DNA of 64,000 nucleotides from Guillardia theta CCMP2712 (taxonomy: Eukaryota > Cryptophyceae > Pyrenomonadales > Geminigeraceae): contig NW_005434672.1 of NCBI RefSeq assembly GCF_000315625.1, positions 537,426 through 601,425 of the forward strand. Reading direction: 5' to 3'. The notes beneath the pieces were generated by a model, which did not search any database, had not been told where the DNA came from, and saw nothing but the letters and a program-made list of their open reading frames with translations. Made by a program: the position numbers and the translations under genes. Of this stretch, positions 50,093-60,126 are shown in pieces (positions within the stretch are counted from its first letter, which is position 1; every line of letters begins with the position of its first letter).

Positions 50093-51024
50093 TGTGCTAC
50101 TGAAGGCTCACGACTAGGCCATCACGTGTCACTGCGGAGCTGTTGAGATGTGCTTCACCGCGCCTCCCAGCTTCATTTGGATCTGTCACTGCCGCTCCTG
50201 CCGGGAGATGTGATGATTCCGGCATATGGGAGGGCCGGGAGACGTCGTGACTCCCATCCAGGCGAAGGGCTCCGTTCGCTACCAACGCCGTCTTTCTTGA
50301 TGGACCTGCCGCTATCACGTGTTCGCGGGGTTTCGAAAACATCACGCACTACCGGGTGAGTCGTCACGTGCATTGAAGTCCCTTCACATGCATATCGGCT
50401 CCTCCCCCTCCTCCTTCTCCTCCTTCTCCTCTTCAACTCTTGCGGTGGTTTTGACGCGCGCCGTATGCAGCTCAGCCACATAGGAGCCGGGCTGCTTGTA
50501 AATAGGTTTTGCCGGTGAACGGACAGCCAAGGAGCAAGTGCTGCTTCGCTTCACTGATGCCTGCTGCCCTATAGGATATGTGGAATGTCGTGCTGGACGA
50601 CGGATCGCTTCAACTTCACGCTGGTGATTTGAGTGGAGTCATGCAGGGAGTCTGAAGCATGTCAAGATCAACCTCGAGAGGTTCCGAGACTCCGACGGGC
50701 GCCTCCCCCTCGACTTCAGGAAACCTCTTCTCACCTTGACCTTGTTTGACCCACAGACTTCAGGCCGGCTTTCCATGTGTTCTATCCTGAACGTGTCGAG
50801 GATTACAGCGACTCCTTGGACAAGTACGAGGTCTGCTGACTCGACTCGTCGATCCCTCCCACCCTCATCCTGCTCATGTAGAACTTTCCCACCTTCCTTG
50901 GTGGAACAGGCAAGAGAATAACCAACGAGGTTGTAAGGTTGTTTGGCAGGTTCACATGCCTTTCTGGCTTTGCAACGTTTCTAACATCTCCGTGACACAG
51001 GGGGGCGGAGGACTGCGCCATTGA
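50052..51024 (+). CDS. GFA/CENP-V-type zinc protein
   Basis: The glutathione-dependent formaldehyde-activating (GFA) fold binds zinc through CxC and CxxC pairs. Exons read AITCHCGAVEMCFTAPPS, FIWICHCRSCREM|APFATN, AVFLDGPAAITCSRGFENIT, HYRLSHIGAGLLVNRFCR|IC, GMSCWTTDRFNF, then FHVFYPERVEDYSDSLDKYE and NFPTFLGGTGKRITNE to TGA at 51022-51024. The CHCG, CHCRSC and RFCRICG motifs are the family's ligands and are all present. The late FHVFYPERVxDYxDxLxKY matches the usual C-terminal helix. The first exon is uncertain (VHDNTGGQVFRDE is in phase). Members range from bacterial carbon-sulfur lyases to centromere protein V; the substrate is unknown. Confidence 0.75.
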
Positions 51025-51361
51025 GATGGAAGCTTGTGCACGAGCCAATGAGATCTGTGACGTCACTCGTCACTAGCAAGAGTCGCAATCGTCAGATGCA
51101 GGAAAAGTCCCTTGAGGCTGTCATTTCCCGTTGCAATGCACTATTCTTTGACCTCAGACAAGTTCAACTCTTTTCTGTGTATCCTATCAAGCTTGCTTTA
51201 TTTGACAAACTTGCTTATCGCTGATGAAGCTTCACTGCACGAACACAGAACCCAATCTTGCAAAACAATTTTACAAATCCCTGACAGAAAAGTCCACTCC
51301 ACAACATCCGTTAGGCCGTGGTACGACAAGGATGTCATGATGATGAGTTTGTGTGTGGGCT
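51025..51361. other. Convergent spacer
   Basis: 337 bp between the GFA stop and the stop of the membrane-anchored unknown on the other strand; expected to hold both 3' UTRs. Nothing else seen. Confidence 0.5.
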
Positions 51362-52591
51362 TTACTGATAGTGGCAGTTTGGTCCAGAGCAGTCCTCGTT
51401 CACGTTAACCTGGATCAACAGTCAGCATCTCTAACTTTCGTCCCAGTATGAGCGCTCACCTGGATGGGCTGCTGTGCGGCGAGTCTTTGAACGCCAGACC
51501 TCTTAGCTCCCTTGGGGGTTGTGGTGTCCCCGAGCGAGAAGGTCATCGCAAGATCGTCAGCATTGAAGACAGTCGAGTCCCAGATGTTCGCGTTAGAGCC
51601 GAACCAATCCCATCCCACGAAGTTGATGAAACCGCAGGAGCAAGGATATCCGCGGGCCTCGGCAGCCGGGCACTCGATGACCTCAACCTTGAGGGGCAAG
51701 CCTCCCTGGGTGTAGGGGTCCTGCCAGCGAGTCAGCGAGGAGCGTGAGACCGCAGGTTTGACGTCACCTGGATCTGGCAATAGCGGGCAATGAAGCATGG
51801 GGTTCCAGTGGGCACTCTGGGCCAGTTGTTGTAGATGATGATGGAGGCGCCGGGAAGGGTGAGGGTGTCGACGGCAACCTACATCCCAACCATCAGCGTA
51901 CAACACGACCAGAGTCAACGCATGTACCATGTCAGCAGTTGGCGCAAGCTTGTTAGGAAGACCTCCGTAGTACGTGGCACCAATCTGACGCTCCACAGCG
52001 TAGGCCTGGGGAACGGAGGAGGCCGTGGAGGGATCTCCCATGATCATGAGAGCCTCGCGGCGCTTGTATCCAGAAATGACGGGAACTTCCTTGATGTGGA
52101 AGCCGAAGTACCTGTTCATGAACTCGACGGTATAGCTGCAAACCAAAGCATTCAGTTCCTGTCAGGTCGAACTTATGTCATTGGAACCTGTCGGCTCCGT
52201 TGAACATGAAGGTGTTCCTGTTGCCAACGAAGTTGCGGATGTTCAAGGCATAGGGGCCTTCCAAGTCCAACTCAAGTGGGAGACGCTCTCCATGGCCAGG
52301 TGGAAAGAATAAGGTCCTGCAGCAAGAGTCCGAGAACTTGGCGAACATATCCGAGGTGAAGAAGGACAGATAGTCGATCGCCAATGCCTTCGCAGGAGGG
52401 GCCGGTGGTGCCAATTCACCGGTGGCATGCCACATAGGAGGATGCTCCTTGCGGACGTCAAAACCCTCAAGCTCTGTGGCATGATCGTTGTTAAGAGCAA
52501 CTGCAAGAACAGCTGCCACAGCAAGGATCGCAGCAGCGGCAAAGGCCAACGCTATCCTTCTTCTGCATTGTTTCACATCGTTAGTCCGCAA
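51362..52591 (-). CDS. Membrane-anchored extracytoplasmic protein, unknown family
   Basis: The start MRTNDVKQCRRRIALAFAAA has a short basic cytosolic segment and then a hydrophobic signal anchor (ALAFAAAAILAVAAVLAVAL), so the rest probably faces the lumen or outside. The exons continue SFFTSDMFAKFSDSCCRTLF, LELDLEGPYALNIRNFVGNR, YTVEFMNRYFGFHIKEVPVI, GYKRREALMIMGDPSTASSV, VAVDTLTLPGASIIIYNNWP, YTQGGLPLKVEVIECPAAEA, RGYPCSCGFINFVGWDWFGS and end VNVNEDCSGPNCHYQ with TAA at 51362-51364. Paired cysteines (SCC, CSC, CSGPNC) suggest disulfides. I do not recognise the family. Five exons. Confidence 0.65.
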
Positions 52592-53276
52592 TCAACACAG
52601 AGGAGGCATCATATGAAGATATGTGCTACTACAAGAAGGTTGAAGCAACTCCATCAACATTCTCATACAACCAAAAGCTGCGCTGCCATATTCTGCGACC
52701 GCACAACAACAGAGGGATTTCGTCAACAAGAGGTACAAGAATGTGGTATCAGCATGTTCTCATTCAGAACAATGAGGAGCTCGCATATTTCGGCCCACGT
52801 TTCGCTTCTCCTCACCTTCCTTCGCCTCCTTTCACGCCCGCGCCATGTTCCACCGCTCCATAGGCGCGCACCATCTCGAAGTGGCGCTCACCGAAGAGGC
52901 ATCCGTTACCTACGGTTATCTCCTCCTGCGTTACGGACCGTTAAGGTAGGATTTTGCTCAGAGGAACTTTTTTCTATGGCAACCTTTCTGTCTTTCAGCT
53001 GTGGGCCCCACAATATCTGAGGCGAGCTTGCCGAAGGAAGAATCAACCTCTCACCCCTCATTTTCCCCTGTAGACTATGACCCCCTATAGGGGGGTAGTA
53101 GCTCCTCCAGGCACCTGCTACAACCAGGACCACGCGCCCCGCAGGAGGATGGTCCACTGAAGCAGATCGCCTGCTTCTCCGCCCTTGCTCCCTCTCACAC
53201 GGGAAGAAAGAAAGAGACAGATGATCAGAGTGAGGACCGCTGGGGTTACAAGGTTATGATCCAGCAATCACACTGA
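52592..53276. other. Divergent intergenic region
   Basis: About 680 bp between the starts of the membrane-anchored unknown (-) and the PAQR gene (+). A short CCCCCTATAGGGGGG palindrome lies near 53,080-53,095. No coding signal. Confidence 0.5.
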
Positions 53277-54519
53277 ATGGTTTCTACATGCATGGCTGCC
53301 TCGTCAAAGGAAGAAAGCGCCAAAGCACCTCTCAAGGACGACAAAGACTTGCAGGAAAACGACATCGAATCAAATGTCGTCTGTTGTTGGGGATATTCTG
53401 CTGCTTGGCGAGGGCTCCCTGCTTGTTCTGCTCCAAGCTGGACTGTTCGACCATATATTCACTGGGGTAAGTGCAAAAAAAGTACTTGACTTCGATTGTC
53501 GAGAAACTGATGGTTTCATTTTTGTCTTTGTAGGATATCGAGATCATCTGACCTTTAAGGAATGCCTGGAAAGTCTTGCGTACTGTCACAATGAGGTTGG
53601 AAATATTTACACGCATCTTACGGCTAGCATTCTTTTCCTGGTGCTACTGGCAAATGACTCCATGCGAAATGACCTCAACTCCCACCATCGTGCAGTGGCG
53701 GTAACCCTTGACTGTTGTGACCATGGATGGAGGTCTCTTTGATTAGACTACAGGTGTTATACGATCTTGCATCGATCGTTTGTCTGGTCTCTTCAGGCAT
53801 TTTTCACCTCCTTGGCCCAGTGAGCAAGAGTGTGTATGAGAACACGCTGAAGCTGGATATGACTGGGATTGCCTGCGTGATCGTGGCGAGTTTTCTTGTT
53901 GGCATTCACTACGGATACTGGTGTCATCCAGCTCTCGGGCAAGCATACTTCTGGATTATTGCCTGCTTATCTCTGGTTGCCATGAGTTGGCCACACGTCC
54001 CCTGGCTCTTCCACAACTTTAATGCAAGCGGTAAGTCGTGGACTTGACCCTTTCTGTTTCAAGTGTTTCTCGATTCTTTTGACTGTTTTTGCAGTCGTTT
54101 TCTTTGCTTGCTTTGTAGCGTTTGCCCTGGTACCCCTACTTCACTGGGTACACCTAGTTGGTGGTCCATCCAGCGAGCAGGTGCGACATTAGAATCGGGC
54201 TGACTGTTTCTGGCTCATTGTTGATTGCCAGGCGCTTCTGTTCTTCTATAAGCTTCTATTGACCATGTTCGCTTACTTTCTTGGATTTCTGTTTTACATC
54301 ACCCGCTTTCCGGAGAAGAAGTTCATCGGTCGTTTCGATTTCGTTCTGCATAGCCACCAGGTGTTTGCAACTTGTAGAAGCTGTCACTCAAAAACTGACT
54401 CGCATATCTGAAAGTTGTGGCACATATGTGTTGTGATAGGTCAGCTGCTTTTCTACTGGGCTATGTCGACGTACGCAAGATATCGAATGGAGAATTCTTG
54501 TCCTATAACACCTCAATAA
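53277..54519 (+). CDS. PAQR (adiponectin receptor/progestin receptor) family 7-TM protein
   Basis: Starts MVSTCMAASSKEESAKAPLK. Exons: GYRDHLTFKECLESLAYCHN then EVGNIYTHLTASILFLVLLA; YDLASIVCLVSSGIFHLLGP with SKSVYENTLKLDMTGIACVI; YGYWCHPALGQAYFWIIACL; FACFVAFALVPLLHWVHLVG; ALLFFYKLLLTMFAYFLGFL; and the final HSHQ|LWHICVVIGQLLFYWAM with YARYRMENSCPITPQ and TAA at 54517-54519. The FH in SSGIFHLL and the C-terminal HSHQLWH histidines are the family's zinc ligands, so the site is intact. Members act as receptors or ceramidase-like hydrolases at the plasma membrane, Golgi or ER. Confidence 0.9.
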
Positions 54520-55328
54520 ACATCATTTTTTGCACAGAAGGTTGCCATCACGATTGCTTGGCAGAAAGCAGTGCACGCCCTTGCTCTCAAAGTTTGAACA
54601 CTTGTAAATTGCTGTCCATGGGGGACGGTTGGGTCAATATTCCTTCCCGTGTACATTCAGCCAGGTTTTCATTGTCTGTTTCTGAAGTTGAGAAATGTAT
54701 GAAGATTGTAACAACTGAAATACGAAGTTGCCTTCCATGTGCATGATCGGACATATCCTGGTTCCACCATGTTCAATGCGGCTTCATGGTTTTCGCACCT
54801 GCATGGATTATGCGTGCGGCAGGCAAGTTCCCGATTTTCGAGGACCCTCCCTTTACGAAACTCCCTAGGAGCTACCACCCAAAAGTAATCATAGTAAAGT
54901 ACCCCTTAATTTTAAGAAACAAGAACCCCGACCCCTCCTTTTTGTCGTCCCAACCGAACGACTACCCCCCAACCCTTCTGAATTCTTGGTGTTGGAGTAT
55001 CAGGGGGTTCTTTACCTATGGATTGAGGGGTAGTGCAAAGAGACAACCACCCACCCAAGAACTCGTTTGATATGGCTGGTGAGTTTGATATCAATGGTGT
55101 TGAAGCGATAAGGACGCGAGAGCAAGAGGAGGAGGAGGAGGAGGAGGAGGAGGGAGGAAGGAAAATTTCAGCGAAGAGCTCTTGTTTCAAGCAGCTGATG
55201 ACATATCACCACTTCAAGTCAGATGATTGGGTCTGCACTCTAGTGTAATATCAAAACATAACAAATTCGTAACGTTTGTTCTTCCTGAGCCTGACTTGTT
55301 CGTTTCTTGCCCTTCAGGCTCTTTCATA
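54520..55328. other. Intergenic region with a C-rich stretch
   Basis: About 54,860-55,060 contains ACCCCTTAAT, CCCCGACCCC and CCCCCCAACCC strings with GGGGTAG, a small relative of the C/G-rich modules. A GGA microsatellite occupies 55,119-55,155. The rest is unremarkable. Confidence 0.55.
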
Positions 55329-55664
55329 ATGACGGAGAAAACAACAAAAAAGAAGGCAGAAGCTGATGAACTAGGAGAGACATATCAGCTGGCCGAAGAA
55401 TCGGTTGCAGAAATCAACGACGAACTTGACGAATTCGAAGCGAGACTGAGTGGAAAGAACCCTGCTCCCCGTCCAAGCGGACAGGCAAAGTCATCCAAAC
55501 CCACACCTCAAAGCCATGCACCGCCTATGTTTGCTCCACCCAAGAACTATGTCAAGGTCAAATCGACAGCGATGAGCGAGGAGAAGGAGGATGACATGGA
55601 AGCGATCAAAGCAGTCTCAGAGTTGGAGGCTTTCGAGCTTCGCATGGCGAACGGCAAGAACTAA
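55329..55664 (+). CDS. Small acidic protein, 111 aa
   Basis: Intronless from the ATG at 55329. The N-terminal 50 residues are a predicted acidic helix (ADELGETYQLAEESVAEIND, ELDEFEARLSGKNP), followed by a Pro/Lys-rich linker (PRPSGQAKSSKPTPQSHAPP) and a second helix (EAIKAVSELEAFELRMANGK). A TTTCAG-like acceptor lies just before the ATG, so an upstream 5' UTR intron is possible. No family recognised. It is convergent with the Sfi1-like gene, stops 54 bp apart. Confidence 0.6.
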   Translation: MTEKTTKKKAEADELGETYQLAEESVAEINDELDEFEARLSGKNPAPRPSGQAKSSKPTPQSHAPPMFAPPKNYVKVKSTAMSEEKEDDMEAIKAVSELEAFELRMANGKN

Positions 55665-55717
55665 GTGTTGACAGACAGGTGCTACCACGAACTCACAGAG
55701 GAATCTTGACGAATGTC

Positions 55718-58014
55718 TCACTTTATTGTTGTACCTCCCTCAAGTTTTAAGTTAAAGCTCGAAGCGTCGGGCTTCTTGTAAATCGCTGACTTGTTGCTTC
55801 TTGAGCTGCTGGGTATGAATGAACTCATGAATTCATCCATCGATCGTTGCAGTCCGAGTGAAATGTCGGGAGCATTCCTGCTCTGCTCGTGCTTAGATTT
55901 GCTCTCTTGCAGAGTTGACGCCATCTGCAGCACCAGGGCTTCAGTCATTGCCCAGATGGGTCGAACCAGACCTGTATGATCGAATGTTGCAGGTTGTCAT
56001 CTTCCGGCAATCCTTGAGCTGCCTGCACGAGCTCTTGCAACACCTGCGCGCAAACCTTACGTTGGGGAAGCTAAGAGGATTCTGACTTGCCTGTATCTTA
56101 AGCTGCCTCCGGCGATTCCGTTGCTGGGTCATTATGAAACCCCTCCACCTAGTTAGAGAATCAGCACGATTTCCTGGGCCGAGAAACATGGACATTCCTC
56201 AAGAAACCTCTCAGAATCTGACACATTCTTTCATTCGAATCCGTTGATCTTGATTGACTCCACCTGCCGGTGTTGTGAGCAGATCGTTGTGCGATGGGTC
56301 CTCGTTTAGAATTCGATTACCTCATCCACCAAGCATATAACGCATTTCTTCTCCTTATCAATCAAAATATATCAGTTCTGACTCTGTCGAGGTTAATTTG
56401 AGTTACCATGACTTTGTAGATCGCATTCCCTTCCAATGACTCCAACAAGATCGCAATGCCTGAGACAGATTTGTCACTTTTTGCAATGATTGGTTCTGCC
56501 TGCTTGCCGATCTCAATGATATCGACCGAAATTTGTGAACCCTTAATATATTTGCTTTCCAGCTTCTTAATGCATACAAGGCAATCCGCTGAGCACAGAA
56601 TCATTATGAGAACATGAAAAGCGTGTCTGGTCTTACATGTTCAAGGCTTTTCTTCAAACGGTTGGTATTCTTATCAGTATCGGGTCGAATATTTACAATG
56701 GCCCATTTCTTATAATGATAGACAAGGCTTCTCCTCCATGTTCGTCGATGGAAAAGGGAAATAATCCTTGACTAGAACATTTCAAAGCATCGTCAGAATG
56801 CAATATTTCCGAAGACAATGTCCATTACATTTTGGTTCTTTTGGTCTCTCCACGAAATCAAAATTCTTCTTGTGCGCGCAATTCTGACTTTCTGAACGAT
56901 TTTGTGATTGTACTTGTTTACTTGCCAATTCATCACCATGTACTGCATGAAATGATTCAAACGTCACTCTAGGGCGAGGTGTGCACAGGAATTCAACCTG
57001 TACACAAGCTTTGAGCTTCCTCCTCTTCATGTGAGCAACAATCCATCGGTGCAACGACTCAAGATTGGATTCATGAAGTATCTGCGACATCGTCCGATAT
57101 CTTTGTGACAACATGCAAGCAAGCGATTTGTCAGATTTCTGACCTCAACGGAGATCTCAGATGTTACCCACCGCTTTTCTGCAGCTTCCATGGTCTCCGA
57201 TATCTTCTGGTCAGTTACCTGCAGAATACATGCTCAGTTGCAACATGCTCTCTTCGCACCATCGACAAATGCTCACATCGATGTCAGACACTGAGTAAAG
57301 CGGCGTGCAGCTTCCACTGGCTGCACTGGAGCCCCGCTGCTACAACAAGAGGTTTGAGCGCATCTTGAACATTGCTCAGTGTTGGGATGTGACCTCAATA
57401 TTCTTGTCGAGATATCTCAGCATCTCTTCGTGTGAGCGACCATGGATAAGTCTTTCACCTTCAGATCCATCAAGAAGCCTCGACCTCAATCTCTGGCTCG
57501 AGTTACCAAGTTCATGGCTGCGAGCTGGTCTGGAATCCGATTCATGGGACGATTTCACAACTAGGGATGGGAATGCTGATGACGAAATCTTGCTGATGGG
57601 ACTGGTTTGCACCTCGAAAAGAGATCCTTTCAACGGAGATATCTCAGCTCTGTCTGCTCGTTGTAGCCCTGGTGAAGCTTGCAAGGAGTCAGGACTGGCA
57701 TCCTGTTCTCGCACTTCCCATCCTCCTCCAGCCATGGAGAGAAGGGAAGCGCCGGACAACGCATATTCCCGTGCAGCCAACAGCGCTGCAGCTTCCTCTC
57801 CCGCTTTCCGAGCCATCTCGTCTTCCCACAAAAATGAAGAAACCGGTGCCCGCGGCCGTAATGCGGCGGCGGCGTTTGGCTGTAAGGTTGCAGGAAGAGG
57901 AGGAGAAGCGAAGGAGGCTGTGAGGGCATAAGCAAGAGCCTTGTCTGCATCGCCATCGCCCCCCATCAACCCCTGTCCTCGTAGCCGTCGCGATGTCGCC
58001 ATGCTCCTCGCCAT
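55718..58014 (-). CDS. Sfi1-like Trp-repeat protein (probable centrin binder)
   Basis: A chain of about ten exons that stays in phase. Exon 1 is 57394-58014 (MARSMATSRRLRGQGLMGGD), 207 residues and mostly disordered. The following exons form a Trp-centred helical repeat: NLESLHRWIVAHMKRRKLK, YMVMNWQVNKYNHKIVQKVR, IARTRRILISWRDQKNQN, HRRTWRRSLVYHYKKWAIVN, RIALYALRSWKANILRVHKF, ALRSCWSHWKG, RRNALYAWWM and WRGFIMTQQRNRRRQLKIQ. Then VLQELVQAAQGLPEDD and a C-terminal exon from MASTLQESKSK to TGA at 55718-55720. Basic helices with a conserved Trp every 20-35 residues are the Sfi1 pattern, which binds centrins at basal bodies and centrosomes. One intron appears to be GC-AG (CAG|GCAAGT). No annotation-quality match could be run. 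Confidence 0.6.
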
Positions 58015-58174
58015 CGGACCGACGGCCAGTCAAACTTCAAGTTTGAACTCTGGGCGGAGCCCTCATCACTCCTCAGGCCCATATCACGGTTACAACGCTC
58101 TTTAACGGTTGTAACGCCGGATCGCGGAGGTTTTTTTTCCTCTCCTCGGTTCGCTCGCTCCCTCCCGCCTGCTC

Positions 58175-58667
58175 CTACCCCTCCATTGGTGCCGCATGCG
58201 CGGCATATCCTGCCTTCCTGCATGGTCCCCTGGGCTCTTGAGAGTCATTGAAAATCCCAAGACACTTGATGATGCTCTCCAGCATGTTTGGAAGGCATAT
58301 CTTGACATGCATGTCTGTGTGCTCCATGTTCTGAAATGAGGGAGGAGATGTTCTAGATTCTTTGATATTCGGGCCCTTCCAACTCTGAGCGTAGCGATGT
58401 GCATCTAGGGTACTTATCTTGGTGTTTTCGCTGTTATGAGGCATCCTTGCATGTCGGCGAACACACAGTTTGAAAAATTCGTTTCCTGTGTTCCATGTGC
58501 TCATTATCTATGGCACTTGCCTCGCTCAGAGAGGATCAACCTATAGGTCTCGTCTGGGAAAGCAAGCCATATTCTAGACCCCATTCCGAGAGATATAGAA
58601 AGTGGAAAGTCAAACCTTGAAGATTGAATGGCGGAGAATACCCTTTTTTGTTTTGGACGAATCGCAT
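58175..58667 (-). CDS. Small unknown protein, three-exon model
   Basis: A phase-consistent model: MRFVQNKKGYSPPFNLQ, a 43-nt intron, EYGLLSQTRPI, a 57-nt intron, then GNEFFKLCVRRHARMPHNSE through RYAQSWKGPNIKESRTSPPS, HTDMHVKICLPNMLESIIKC and LGIFNDSQEP to TAG at 58175-58177. About 133 aa. Composition looks coding but there is no recognisable domain. It lies upstream of the Sfi1-like gene on the same strand and divergent from U1-70K. Confidence 0.4.
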
Positions 58668-58895
58668 GCTGCGATCAGTCAGAAGTGCAAAGAAACCAGC
58701 AGTGAAATCCTAGACATGTGCTTGCCTGATATGAGCTGAGTAAAGCATGTAGAAATGTCTATTTGTTTGTTTTTTATTCCACGAAGCTGTATCCATTTGT
58801 TCTGACTAGTTCTTTTCAGCTACGTTTTGTGCTGGCCGGATTTCTGGCTCTTGAATACAGCTCTGGATACCGAGTGAAATCGTTCTCGAGCTGAC

Positions 58896-59896
58896 ATGAA
58901 TATCGTACCGCACATAAATGCCCTTTTTGCTCCAAGGCCTCCACTCGAGTTCAAGCAACCCTACTCTCAGCAAGTTGGCAAGAAGCGTAAGCTGCCGTAT
59001 GAAGGTATTGCCAAATGTTTGGATAGTTTTGAAACGCCGGATGAGTACGAAGAAAATTTCAAAAAGTTCAAACCAATCGAACAGCGTAAGGAAAGGAGAG
59101 AGAGAATAGCTGAGGAACGCAAGACTCTCAGCCAAGACACTGTGAAAGCCAAGGCGGCGGCATGGGATCCGAGCAGCTACAGCTTTGAGAGCGATGCATA
59201 TAAGACACTCTTCGTGGGAAGGCTTAGTTTCATGACTGATGAACACAAGCTCAAAAGGGAGATGGAACAGGTTATTACTTGTTTGATATTTTCCTTATCT
59301 TGTGACTGATTTTTGTTCAGTACGGCCCGGTCAAAAGCGCAGTGCTTGTCTATGACAAGGATACGTCGAAGCCTCGAGGATATGGATTTGTTGAATTTGA
59401 GCATGAGCGGGATATGAAGACTGCGTACAAGCATGCAGATGGACGTAAAATCGATGGTCGGCGTATCCTGGTAGATGTTGAGCGCGGGAGGACAGTGAAA
59501 GACTGGAAACCGAGAAAGATTGGTGGTGGTCTAGGCTCAAGCAGGAAAGACCGTCCAAAGAAGACAAAGCAAGAGAAGGCGGAAGCTAAACGCGCAGCTG
59601 CTATGGCAGCTAAGGCTGCTGCCAGGGCTGCGGCAGCCAAAAGAGAAGAAGCAGCTAGAAGAGAAGAACGAGAGCGGGCTGCCAACGACAGCAGGGATCG
59701 AAAGAGGGATGACAAGGATCGCGAGCGAGATAGGTCTCGAGAACGTGACAGGGAAAAGGACAGAGATCGTGACCGTGATAGGGACAGGAACCGTGACCGG
59801 GACAGGGACAGGGATCGGGACCGAGACAGGGACCGTCGCCGCGATGACCGGGATAGGCGATATGACGAATACCGAGGGGACAGGAGGTCGCGATAA
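58896..59896 (+). CDS. SNRNP70: U1 snRNP 70 kDa protein
   Basis: Two exons, 58896-59270 and 59321-59896, around a 50-nt GT-AG intron; 316 aa. U1-70K binds stem-loop I of U1 snRNA and helps define 5' splice sites. The N-terminus [16 protein letters not shown] is the conserved U1-70K leader; then [20 protein letters not shown], an RRM with RNP2 (LFVGRL) and RNP1 (RGYGFVEF), and [20 protein letters not shown] with [14 protein letters not shown] after it. The C-terminus is an Ala-rich helix followed by long Arg-Asp/Arg-Glu dipeptide runs ([17 protein letters not shown]), the low-complexity tail typical of plant and protist homologues. Confidence 0.95.
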
Positions 59897-60126
59897 ATGT
59901 TGGTTGTTGTCTTTGATGAGATCGCAAGTTCTTAGCTGTCACGGACTTCGTGCCCCAAGGGACTTGCAATTTTTAATCTGTCCAATGAAAATGGCGTTGA
60001 AACTTTGGTCAAGCTGTGGTGCCTCGGGATTCATTAGTGAAAGAATAATCAATTTACAGATGCAACATTGTTGTATGTTTCTGTATGAATGCTCTTGTTC
60101 CAAAACGGAACTTAGCGCTCAGATGT
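59897..60126. other. Convergent spacer
   Basis: 230 bp between U1-70K and the cyclophilin-like gene's stop; 3' UTRs expected, nothing else seen. Confidence 0.5.
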
